A DNA stretch of 64,000 bases from Chitinophaga oryzae (GTDB lineage Bacteria > Bacteroidota > Bacteroidia > Chitinophagales > Chitinophagaceae), in contig NZ_CP051204.2 in assembly GCF_012516375.2 (NCBI RefSeq), positions 3,782,001 to 3,846,000 of the forward strand, read 5' to 3'. The position numbers and the translations under genes were made by a program. The notes under the pieces were generated by a model that saw only the letters and a program-made list of their open reading frames with translations, was not told where the DNA came from and made no database searches. The stretch's first letter is position 1; each line of letters starts with the position of its first letter. This document shows positions 24,162-32,359 of this stretch, piece by piece.

Positions 24162-26228
24162 TTAATAGGTCAGTTGCAGAACGGGTTTGTTGCCAGGCGC
24201 TTCTTTGCTGTAGAACGTCATATAGCCGTTGGAGTTAAACGGTCCGGTGTTCATGAGCAGCAGTGAAACGGTTTTACTGCCGGCCTGCAGTTCCCTGTTG
24301 ACGGCGCTGGTAACGTCCATGTTATACCAGCCTGCGGCGTTGACGGTTACCTGGCCCACGAGGGTGGTGTCTTTCGGCGCATTGTTCCAGGTGATGGCAT
24401 TTTCAGCCCAGGTTTTACCGGCAGTACTGTAAATCTTCACGGTATTGGTCATGCCGGTGCCTGCACAATAGATGCTGAGATTGGCTGCATTTACGCTGGC
24501 TGTGCCCACCTGGTTAAAATTGAATTTCAGATAAGACCTGCGTGCATAGGAGGTGGCATCCGATTTCACCACCAACAGGGAGTCGGCGCCATAGTTAGTA
24601 CCGGCATAACTGCCGTCGCGTACATAGGCATCGGCCAGCGAGCTGCCCGCCTGGGATATTACGGCGTGCTGAAAAGCGCCGACGTCGGGATTGCCGGAGG
24701 TGGGCAGGGAATTGCCGGCGAAGTCTATACCACCGTTATTGGCGATGAAAATGCCGGCGTTACGGCAACGGGAAGTATCGCCGATATTATAGCCGTTGGC
24801 TACGGGGAAACCAATACCGGTGCCCGGGTTTACAAAACGGGGATCGTCATAAAAATTATTGCTGCGGGTAGCAGTGCCCCAGTTGAATGCGGTAAATACA
24901 CTGCCCGGGTATAAATCGTTGTTGTAGAACCTGGACTGGGTTGTCAGCGGAATAGACTGGCCATTGTCTCCTCTGCACAGGGTCAGGCCTGTGGCGGTGG
25001 AGGCGGCATAAATGATATTGTTGGAATAGGTACCATATGGAGCGCTGTGGAAAATAGTGCCTCCCGGATTTATGATGTAGAAAACATTGTTATAAATCTG
25101 GTGATTGTTATTGGTGCTCCCGTTAAAAAGAAAAAGTTTTTTCTTCCCGGTGGTGCCTATGTCATTTACGCTTACGTTGTAGCGTACAGTGATGTTGTGG
25201 GAGTTATACATGAACAGCATGAACCCGCCATTGTTGTCGTGTGAGTAATTGTACTCAAAAATATCACCATCAGTGGGGGAATTGGCGTCGTATCCGTCTG
25301 CATCAAACGCCATCCCGTCATTGCCGCCACCGCCTGTCATTCCATACACTTCGTTGTAAGCCACAAGTGTATTCTTGCTTTTTACTGTCCATATACCTGC
25401 ATAGTTGTAGCTGTTGGTGTTCATACAGGCTTTGTACACGGTGTTGTGCGTGACTTTACACCCGCCGGTAGCTCCTGCCATCACGATACCATCTCCGTAT
25501 ATGTATTCCAGCAGGTTATTGTCAAACACAATGTTTTTCCCCGTGCCTACGGTCCGCATACCTTCTACAGCACAGTTTTTTATATGGCAGCTTTGAACCA
25601 GCACGTCGTCTGTTTTGCCGGCAATGATAATGCCGCCGGTCCCTTTCACGAAGTTGGTCTGGAAATCTTTGGCTGCATTAACATCGTGCACATAACAGTT
25701 TTTTATGGTGATGTTGCTGGAAGGGGTGGCTTCATTTCCGCCATCGACCATTATTCCGGTGGCTGCATAGGTAGTGCCGGCAGGTACCGTGTTGGTTATT
25801 TCGAGGTTATTCACCTCCCAAAAGGATACCCTGTTCAGCAACAGCGTTTTGGAGTTGTTCACTTTTCCGCCGCCATTGATAACCGGTCGGGCTTCGCCGC
25901 CGTACTTGTCGATGATGATGGGCTGGCCCGCGCTTCCTGAGCCTTTGGGACGCAGGGTGTCGTTCCATACGCCGCCGCTTTTAAATAGGATCTGATCACC
26001 TGGGGAGAATGTCATGGTGTTGACCTTAGCGATTGTTTTCCATGCGTTGCTGTCGCTGGTGCCGGCGTTGCTGTCGTTACCATCGGGGTCTACATAATAT
26101 ACTGTGCCGGTGGCTGTTGCAGTGGCCAGTGAAGATTTCAGGCCGTCCAGTTTCTGTAGTTCCTGCGATTTGGAGCAGGCGAGGAAACACAGGCTGGCAG
26201 CAAAAAAAAGAGCGGTATGCTTTTTCAT
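24162..26228 (-). CDS. Right-handed beta-helix lipoprotein with C-terminal DNRLRE/CBM96-like domain
   Basis: 688 residues. Lipoprotein signal with C18. The N-terminal beta-helix (about 40-500) opens with YYVDPDGNDSNAGTSDSNAW and continues through repeated Asn-rich coils (NITIKNCYVHDV, VLVQSCHIKNC, IVFDNNLLEY), the fold of pectate- and alginate-lyase-like proteins. The last 160 residues (SLADAYVRDGSYAGTNYGADSLLVVK ... RRSYLKFNF ... TWAENAITWNNAP) match the DNRLRE domain, related to alginate-binding CBM96. A lyase or acidic-glycan hydrolase is the likely role, but I cannot assign catalytic residues. It follows susD by 45 bases in the PUL. Confidence 0.8.
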   Translation of the reverse strand: MKKHTALFFAASLCFLACSKSQELQKLDGLKSSLATATATGTVYYVDPDGNDSNAGTSDSNAWKTIAKVNTMTFSPGDQILFKSGGVWNDTLRPKGSGSAGQPIIIDKYGGEARPVINGGGKVNNSKTLLLNRVSFWEVNNLEITNTVPAGTTYAATGIMVDGGNEATPSSNITIKNCYVHDVNAAKDFQTNFVKGTGGIIIAGKTDDVLVQSCHIKNCAVEGMRTVGTGKNIVFDNNLLEYIYGDGIVMAGATGGCKVTHNTVYKACMNTNSYNYAGIWTVKSKNTLVAYNEVYGMTGGGGNDGMAFDADGYDANSPTDGDIFEYNYSHDNNGGFMLFMYNSHNITVRYNVSVNDIGTTGKKKLFLFNGSTNNNHQIYNNVFYIINPGGTIFHSAPYGTYSNNIIYAASTATGLTLCRGDNGQSIPLTTQSRFYNNDLYPGSVFTAFNWGTATRSNNFYDDPRFVNPGTGIGFPVANGYNIGDTSRCRNAGIFIANNGGIDFAGNSLPTSGNPDVGAFQHAVISQAGSSLADAYVRDGSYAGTNYGADSLLVVKSDATSYARRSYLKFNFNQVGTASVNAANLSIYCAGTGMTNTVKIYSTAGKTWAENAITWNNAPKDTTLVGQVTVNAAGWYNMDVTSAVNRELQAGSKTVSLLLMNTGPFNSNGYMTFYSKEAPGNKPVLQLTY

Positions 26229-26273
26229 ATTGTGGGTTTTAAGGTGAAAATGGATGTAGGGCCGTCGTATTTA

Positions 26274-27734
26274 TTACAAGCCATTGTTGATCTGCTGGTC
26301 GTTGTAAGGAATGGGTAACCAGTATCTGGCTTTGGTGATTGTATTCAGTGGTTTCAGATCGTCTGCCGCTTTACGGGAGTTGGCGGTTTCCACCAGTTCG
26401 AGACGCTGCAGATCGAACCAGCGGGTATATTCCCCGGCAAATTCCCAGGCCCGTTCGTCGGCTACGGCATTGGCGAATGCTGCGCCGGAAAGGCCCTGCG
26501 GCAGATCGTCGAGGCCGGCGCGCTTCCGGATGAGGTTGACGGCATTGTAGGCTTCTGCAGACGGCGCCCCGGTGGAACGTGCCTGCGCTTCTGCATAGGT
26601 GAGCAGCACCTGCGCATAACGCAACAGTTTCACGGAAAGATCACTACCGGACGTCAGGAAGCCGGGGGTGGGGGTGTTTACCCTGAACTTGTTGTAATAA
26701 GGATGTTTGGTCTGACCGTTTTGCCAGCTGACGTCGCCCGCGCTGGTTTTGAATGTCGTGTGAAACGTTACGTCTTTTCTTTTGCCTTCGGGAAAATTGT
26801 TGAAGAAAGTGACTTCGCAGAAGTAATCGTCCCATCCTGCTTCATCTCCCGGCATGCTTGATTTTCCATACAGGGTACTGGGATTGCCGCAGCTGTTGCA
26901 GAACTGCAATGCAAACACATCTTCCGGGGTATTGTTGCTGGAAGGTGTTCCGGTCCATAAGCTGCCGAAGTCCGGTACCAGGTCAAAGCCATAGACCGCT
27001 TTGCCGTCGATCACCTCTTTGGCTTTAGCGGCGGCGAGCGCGTATTTGGAGGCATCTTTCAGCGGGTATCCTCCTTCGGTAAGGTATACTTCCGCAAGCA
27101 ATGCTTTGGCGGTGCCTGCGCTGGCTCTGCCTGCGACGGGCTTGGTATTGCCCATCAGGGTTTCTGCTTTTTTCAGGTCTGCTTCGATCAGCGCGTACAC
27201 CTGCGCGGGGCTGCTCTTTTGTATGGAGAGCAGGTCCGGGCTGTATTTCGATGTGGTGATCAGCGGGATGTTGCCCCATAACCGTACCAGCCAGAAATAG
27301 GAGAAGGCCCTTAAAAAATAAGCTTCACCGCCAATCTGCCGGATGTTGGCGGAAGTACCCGCCTTTTCGTAATTGGCGATGATGTTATTGGCATTCTGGA
27401 TGGTCTTGTAACATCCGAGCCAGATAACGTTAATACGGCCGTTGGTGGAGTTAACGGCAAACTGGTCCATCTCCCTTAGTTCCTGTTTGTTACTGGCGGA
27501 ATGGGTGGTGAGATCGTCGGAGCCCATTAGTACGGCATCTACCGCTGCTGTGGCAAAGCCCGACGTATAGCCGTTTTTTAAAGGCTGGTATGCGCCGGCC
27601 AGGGCGGTCTGCAGGCCTTCGATGGTGCGCAGGGCGTCATCGCCAACAAGCTGTCCGTTGGGCGTTTCATTCAATTCTTTGTTACAGGCTGATATGGCGG
27701 ATACAAGCAGTAAACAGTATATTATCTTTTTCAT
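26274..27734 (-). CDS. SusD/RagB family lipoprotein (pair 2)
   Basis: 486 residues, standard size. Signal peptide with lipid-site C17 (AISACNKELNETPNGQL). SusD features: EGLQTALAGAYQPLK, EAYFLRAFSYFWLVRLWGNIPL, VKLLRYAQVLLTYAEAQAR and ERAWEFAGEYTRWFDLQRLELV. The C-terminus (YWLPIPYNDQQINNGL) is typical. It caps the SusC encoded 16 bases upstream and binds the PUL's glycan. Confidence 0.95.
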   Translation of the reverse strand: MKKIIYCLLLVSAISACNKELNETPNGQLVGDDALRTIEGLQTALAGAYQPLKNGYTSGFATAAVDAVLMGSDDLTTHSASNKQELREMDQFAVNSTNGRINVIWLGCYKTIQNANNIIANYEKAGTSANIRQIGGEAYFLRAFSYFWLVRLWGNIPLITTSKYSPDLLSIQKSSPAQVYALIEADLKKAETLMGNTKPVAGRASAGTAKALLAEVYLTEGGYPLKDASKYALAAAKAKEVIDGKAVYGFDLVPDFGSLWTGTPSSNNTPEDVFALQFCNSCGNPSTLYGKSSMPGDEAGWDDYFCEVTFFNNFPEGKRKDVTFHTTFKTSAGDVSWQNGQTKHPYYNKFRVNTPTPGFLTSGSDLSVKLLRYAQVLLTYAEAQARSTGAPSAEAYNAVNLIRKRAGLDDLPQGLSGAAFANAVADERAWEFAGEYTRWFDLQRLELVETANSRKAADDLKPLNTITKARYWLPIPYNDQQINNGL

Positions 27735-27750
27735 GTGCCGGAGTTTGAAG

Positions 27751-30700
27751 TTAGAAACCGATTTTTACGCCTCCTGTGATGGTTTTTGCATTGGGATACG
27801 AGCCATAGTCAATGCTTTGATTAACGTCGCTGCCGGCGCCGGTGGCAACGCTGTTGGTTTCCGGGTCCAGCCCTTTATACTGCGTGATCGTAAAGAGATT
27901 GACCGCCCGTACATACAGCGTGATCTTCGCCTGCTTCACCATCGACCCGGGTAACTGATAGCTAAGGCTGATGTTCTTAAACCGGATGAAGGTGCCGTCT
28001 TCCAGGAACCGGGTGCTGACCATATAGTTCTTATTGGTTTTGCTGAATGCGGGAATATCTGAAGTTTCGTTGACCCCGGGGATATACCTGTTTTTGATGT
28101 CAGCAATGGTGGCCTGCCGCATATCGGAGTTGGCGGTAATGCCGGCGGCATAGGTGTAATTCAGTTTATCATATCCCCCCAACGACTGTACGAAAACATT
28201 CAGCGTGAAACCTTTCCAGGTAAAGGTATTGTTCCAGCCCCACGAATACCGTGGCAGCCCGTGCCCGATAATGTGGTAATCACCGCCGTCGATAACCCCG
28301 TTACCGTCGAGGTCCCGGTATTTAGCATCTCCGGGCACATTGCCATAGGCTGCGGCAGCTGCTTTTTCTCCGGGTTTCCAGGTTCCTTCATAGGTAAGTC
28401 CCCAATAGGTGCCAAGCGGTTGCCCGGGAATGATCATGAACTCCGGCTGGGGTGAAAGGCCCGCGCCCACGTTGGTGCCGGAAGGGATGTTTTTGTCGGA
28501 GTAAAGCGACTCCACCCTGTTACGGAGAAAGGAGATGTTGAAAGCGCTGTTCCAAGTGAGGGCGTTGCGACGGATAATATCGCCTGACAAAGAGAGCTCA
28601 ATTCCTTTGTTGTTTACTTTGCCGACATTGGACAGTACGCTGCCGCCGCCCAGGTAGTTGGGGATAGGAACGGAAAGCAGCAGGTTGCTGGTGTTTTTAT
28701 TATAATAATCCGCAGTGAGCGACAAGCGGTTGTCAAACAGGTCTGCGTCCAGCCCGATATCCCACTGCTTGGTGGTTTCCCACTTCAGGTCCGGGTTCCC
28801 CGGGTTGCCAAGGATGATACCAGGGGTGATGCTGCCGGGGATCAAAGTGGTGTTGACGTTCTGATAGGCAGTCAGTGTCTGGTAGGGATTGATGGCCTGG
28901 TTGCCGGTAACGCCATACCCTGCCCTGATTTTAAGGTTGTTAACAAAGGAGGCATTCTTCATAAAATCCATTTCAGAGAGCTTCCAGGCCACCCCTACGG
29001 AAGGGAAGGTACTGTACTGGTGCCCTCCCTGGAATTTGGAGGAGCCGTCCCGTCTTACGCCGGCAGTGATGTAATAACGGCCTTTATAATCGTAGTTGAC
29101 TCTTCCGAGGTAGGAAAGCAGCTTATAGTCGGAATAGTTGGTACCGATACCGTAGGTCTGCGCCAGTGACAGGTTATAGAAGCCGAGGTTGGGAAAGGTC
29201 AGGCTGTTGGCATTGGCGTTAAAACCGCTGGTGCTGAACGACTGATATTCCAACACACCTGTTATGGTGAGTTGATGGGTGTTGTTGAATAAATGACTGT
29301 AGGTAAGGTTATTGGTATTTTGGATGCCGATATTTTCACCTGAGCCGCGTCCGGCGTTCGCCAGTCTGGAGGATGTCACCGTAGGCCCTGTATAGTTCAG
29401 CGTCTGAATATTGCTGTAGTTGACGGCGCCGGACACATCGAAGGTAAGGCCCGGAACAAATTCGTATTTCAGCCCTGCGATGGTGGCAAATGTTGAATTA
29501 TGCGTAATACTGTTCTGATCGGTAGCAATGGCTACCGGGTTATTGGAAATGGAGCCAATGGGGTCGTTGAGCGTGAATTTCCCTGTACTGTCGCGTACTG
29601 GTACGGTGGGCGCCCACGCGATAGCCTGGGTGACCGGCGCGTCCCTGCCCACGATGCCGGTGTTGCGCGTTTCATTTCTTACTGCGTAGGCGTTTACGTG
29701 AAGCGACAGTTTTTTGTACAGCTGTGCATTAAGGCCCGCCCTTACGGAATATCGTTTCAGGCCTGAATTAAGGATGATTCCCTGCTGGTTCAGAAAGTTT
29801 CCGCTGGTATAATACCTGGTTTTGTCACTCCCGCCGGAAATACTCAGTTGATACTCCTGAGTAGGGGCCGTTCTGAAGATTTCGTCCTGCCAGTCGGTGC
29901 CCCCCTGGCTTTTGAAACGCTCGAGCTGCTGCGGCGTAAAGATGGGCGATCCACCGTTAGCGATAGCGTTTTCATTGGCGGTGGCGGCAAAATCAGCGGC
30001 GTTCAGCAGGTCCATTTTCTTTAATACGCGGGCGCTGGAAAACTGTCCCATCAGTTCGATACTGGTTTTACCGGGCTTCCCTTTCCTGGTGGTGATGACA
30101 ATGACGCCGTTGGCGCCCCGGCTGCCATAGATAGCGGTAGAGGAGGCGTCTTTCAGCACGTCCATTGTTTCTATATCCCCGGGATTCACCGTGGAAGGGT
30201 CGGCGCCAACGAAGCCATCAATCACATACAATGGGTTGTTATCGCCTTTGATGGAATTGTTTCCCCGTATCCGTACCGATACTGCTCCTCCCGGAGCGCC
30301 TGCATTGGACATCACCTGAACGCCGGCAGCCCTGCCCTGGAGGATCTGTTGCACATTTACTACGGGCTGCTCTTTAAAATCCCTGGTGGAGACAGAAGCA
30401 ATGGAGCCGGTCAGGTCCCGCTTTTTCTGGGTGCCGTATCCCACTACCACCACGTCGGTGATAGCGGTTACTTTGGAAGCCAATACTACTTTTAACGGCA
30501 GACCAGCGCCGGCAAGGGGTACTTCCTTTGTAACATAATTGACGGCAGTAAAGACAAGCGTTTCATGGTCGCCGGCTTCTACTTCGAAGCTGCCGGACTT
30601 ACCGGTGAGGGTGCCCCCGGGCCTTCCCTTTACCTGGACACTGATACTCTGGATCGGCTGGCCGTTTTCGTCAAGGACCGTTCCGGTCACCTTCCTGTTT

Positions 30701-30759
30701 TGTGCCCATACCCATAGCGGGAGTAACAGGATACTCAGCATCATTAATCGTGGAAACAT
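27751..30759 (-). CDS. SusC/RagA TonB-linked outer-membrane transporter (pair 2)
   Basis: 1002 residues with a signal peptide ending VWAQN. Carboxypeptidase-regulatory-like domain (about 22-95), plug from DVVVVGYGTQKKRDLTGS with LYVIDGFVG and VLKDASSTAIYGSRGANGVIVITT, then the barrel to a terminal GGVKIGF. First gene of the PUL susC-susD-beta-helix-GH2-GH16. The upstream region carries the direct-repeat block shared with the susC at 49,224. Divergent HTCS regulator starts 215 bases away. Confidence 0.95.
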   Translation of the reverse strand: MFPRLMMLSILLLPLWVWAQNRKVTGTVLDENGQPIQSISVQVKGRPGGTLTGKSGSFEVEAGDHETLVFTAVNYVTKEVPLAGAGLPLKVVLASKVTAITDVVVVGYGTQKKRDLTGSIASVSTRDFKEQPVVNVQQILQGRAAGVQVMSNAGAPGGAVSVRIRGNNSIKGDNNPLYVIDGFVGADPSTVNPGDIETMDVLKDASSTAIYGSRGANGVIVITTRKGKPGKTSIELMGQFSSARVLKKMDLLNAADFAATANENAIANGGSPIFTPQQLERFKSQGGTDWQDEIFRTAPTQEYQLSISGGSDKTRYYTSGNFLNQQGIILNSGLKRYSVRAGLNAQLYKKLSLHVNAYAVRNETRNTGIVGRDAPVTQAIAWAPTVPVRDSTGKFTLNDPIGSISNNPVAIATDQNSITHNSTFATIAGLKYEFVPGLTFDVSGAVNYSNIQTLNYTGPTVTSSRLANAGRGSGENIGIQNTNNLTYSHLFNNTHQLTITGVLEYQSFSTSGFNANANSLTFPNLGFYNLSLAQTYGIGTNYSDYKLLSYLGRVNYDYKGRYYITAGVRRDGSSKFQGGHQYSTFPSVGVAWKLSEMDFMKNASFVNNLKIRAGYGVTGNQAINPYQTLTAYQNVNTTLIPGSITPGIILGNPGNPDLKWETTKQWDIGLDADLFDNRLSLTADYYNKNTSNLLLSVPIPNYLGGGSVLSNVGKVNNKGIELSLSGDIIRRNALTWNSAFNISFLRNRVESLYSDKNIPSGTNVGAGLSPQPEFMIIPGQPLGTYWGLTYEGTWKPGEKAAAAAYGNVPGDAKYRDLDGNGVIDGGDYHIIGHGLPRYSWGWNNTFTWKGFTLNVFVQSLGGYDKLNYTYAAGITANSDMRQATIADIKNRYIPGVNETSDIPAFSKTNKNYMVSTRFLEDGTFIRFKNISLSYQLPGSMVKQAKITLYVRAVNLFTITQYKGLDPETNSVATGAGSDVNQSIDYGSYPNAKTITGGVKIGF

Positions 30760-30786
30760 AACGTATGTGTTTGGAATTTACTGACA

Positions 30787-30855
30787 GCAAGGTATCTTCT
30801 GTTATGTCCGGGTATGGGGTAAAATCAGAAAAAAGATGGGGTAAAATTGTAAATT
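30787..30855 (-). promoter_or_regulatory. HTCS-type operator/promoter of susC pair 2 (direct repeats)
   Basis: On the minus strand, ATTTTACCCC occurs twice (plus coordinates 30838-30847 and 30816-30825), 22 bp apart, preceded by AATTTAC. A TACCTTGC box (30787-30794) lies 21 bases after the second repeat, near the TAnnTTTG -7 consensus. The same order, spacing and flanking bases occur before susC pair 3 at 49,065-49,135. Direct repeats two helical turns apart, upstream of -7, are what dimeric AraC-type HTH domains bind. The operator role is inferred. Confidence 0.65.
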
Positions 30856-30974
30856 CTGTGAAGAAAGGGATGAAAATCAGTATTTTTTTGCTATCCTGCA
30901 ATTGATATGATGACATCCCCATCCTGCAAATAATGTTGAGCGAACTATTTTAATAAAGCACATTTGTTTCGGCT

Positions 30975-32357
30975 ATGCTGAAAAACGGTTTCCTGGCACT
31001 CTTATTATTTTGTTCCCTGCGCCTGTGTAGTCAGGGCCTGTTGTTCAACAGGCTAACTTCGGAAGAGGGGTTGGCGCCCGGAGCGGTATTGAGTATTGCA
31101 CAGGATGGGAATGGGTTCCTGTGGTTCGGGACACAAAATGGGCTGGACCGGTTTGATACGCGCCGGTTTAAAATTTATAAAAGCCAGGACGCTCCCGGCA
31201 ACGATGTCCCGGAAAACTATATCACCCGTTTACTGGTAGACTCGCACAAGGTGCTGTGGGTGGGCACCCGTAATGGCCTGAACAGGTATGATCCGGTGAT
31301 GGACCGCCTCGATCCGGTGCCGCTTGGAAAAAAGCAGGGAGAAGGCTTCCTGAGCATCAGCTGTATTTATGAAGACAGGCAGCATACGCTTTGGGTGTGG
31401 TCTTCGGAAGGGTTGTTCCGGCTGGACGATAGGGAAAGTGGTCGTTTTAACCCGGTCAGCATCCCTGATTCTGTCGCAGGGCTGTCGGTCAATAACAATA
31501 TCCGCACTATTTTTCAGGACCATCAGGGCACCTACTGGATCGGGTCTTCCTGTGGACTTACACAGATGACGCCCGAAAACGGGAAGTGGCGTTTCCGCTG
31601 TTTCCGGCATGATGGCCGCAACGAATCCGGGTTAAGCGATAACTACGTTACCGTGATCTTTGAAGACAAAGCCGGCCGCCTGTGGGTAGGCACCCAGCAG
31701 GGCGGGGTCAATCTTTATGATCGCCGGTCAGATAGTTTTAAACATTACCGGGCCGGCGGGCCCAATGGGCTGGTGAACAATAATATCCGCGACATTAAGA
31801 TGGATGCCCGCGGAATGTTGTGGATAGGCACGCAGGGAGGCATCAGTGTTTATGATCCGGCAAGCGGCCGGTTTGATAATTACCAGTCCTACCCCGATAA
31901 TATCCAGACCCTGAGCCATAATTCGGTATACAGCATTTTTATGGACAGCTGCGCCACTGTATGGATTGGTACTTATTGGGGCGGGGTGAACAGCGTTTCG
32001 GCAGACAATACCCCTTTTCACGTTTATAAAAGCAGTACTTACGGCGAGGGGATCAACAATAGTGTGGTAAGTGCGCTCTCGGAAGACGCAGCGGGGAACC
32101 TGTGGGCAGGCACGGAGGGAAGTGGACTGAATTATATTAACAGGGCCACCGGCAGGATCACCTGGTTTCGGCATCATCCGCAAGAGGAAGCGTCACTCGG
32201 CTCTGACCTGGTGAAAGTGATTTACCGGGACAGGGATGGGCATATCTGGATCGGAACGCATGGCGGGGGCTTAACCTGTACAATCCTGCAGCCGGAAATT
32301 TCACGCGTTATTTTTACAGGGAAAACGATCCCACCGTCCGCACCGCTGAGATACTGA
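30975..32357 (+). pseudogene. HTCS hybrid regulator, N-terminal part (frameshifted)
   Basis: 460 residues: secretory signal (MLKNGFLALLLFCSLRLCSQG) and the first beta-propeller repeats of a periplasmic sensor (repeated LWVGTRNGLNRYD-like blades). At about 32,273 the frame leaves the family pattern: ...HGGGL continues as TCTILQPEIS and soon stops. If one base is restored in the TTAACC stretch (TTAAACC), the translation reads GGLNLYNPAAGNF and joins the downstream frame perfectly. So this and the next entry are one gene of about 1360 codons broken by a one-base deletion. It may be a true mutation or a sequencing error. Confidence 0.85.
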
Positions 32358-32359
32358 CG

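Noticed and set aside
30936..30966. Promoter for the broken HTCS gene (TTG-N20-CACATTTG)
   Set aside because: Spacing is good, but the -7-like box ends only eight bases before the start codon, which would mean a nearly leaderless message; not called as a feature.
32265..32285. Programmed frameshift in the HTCS gene
   Set aside because: No slippery heptamer or downstream pseudoknot is apparent, and the paralogue at 44,941 is read in a single frame; a plain deletion is simpler.
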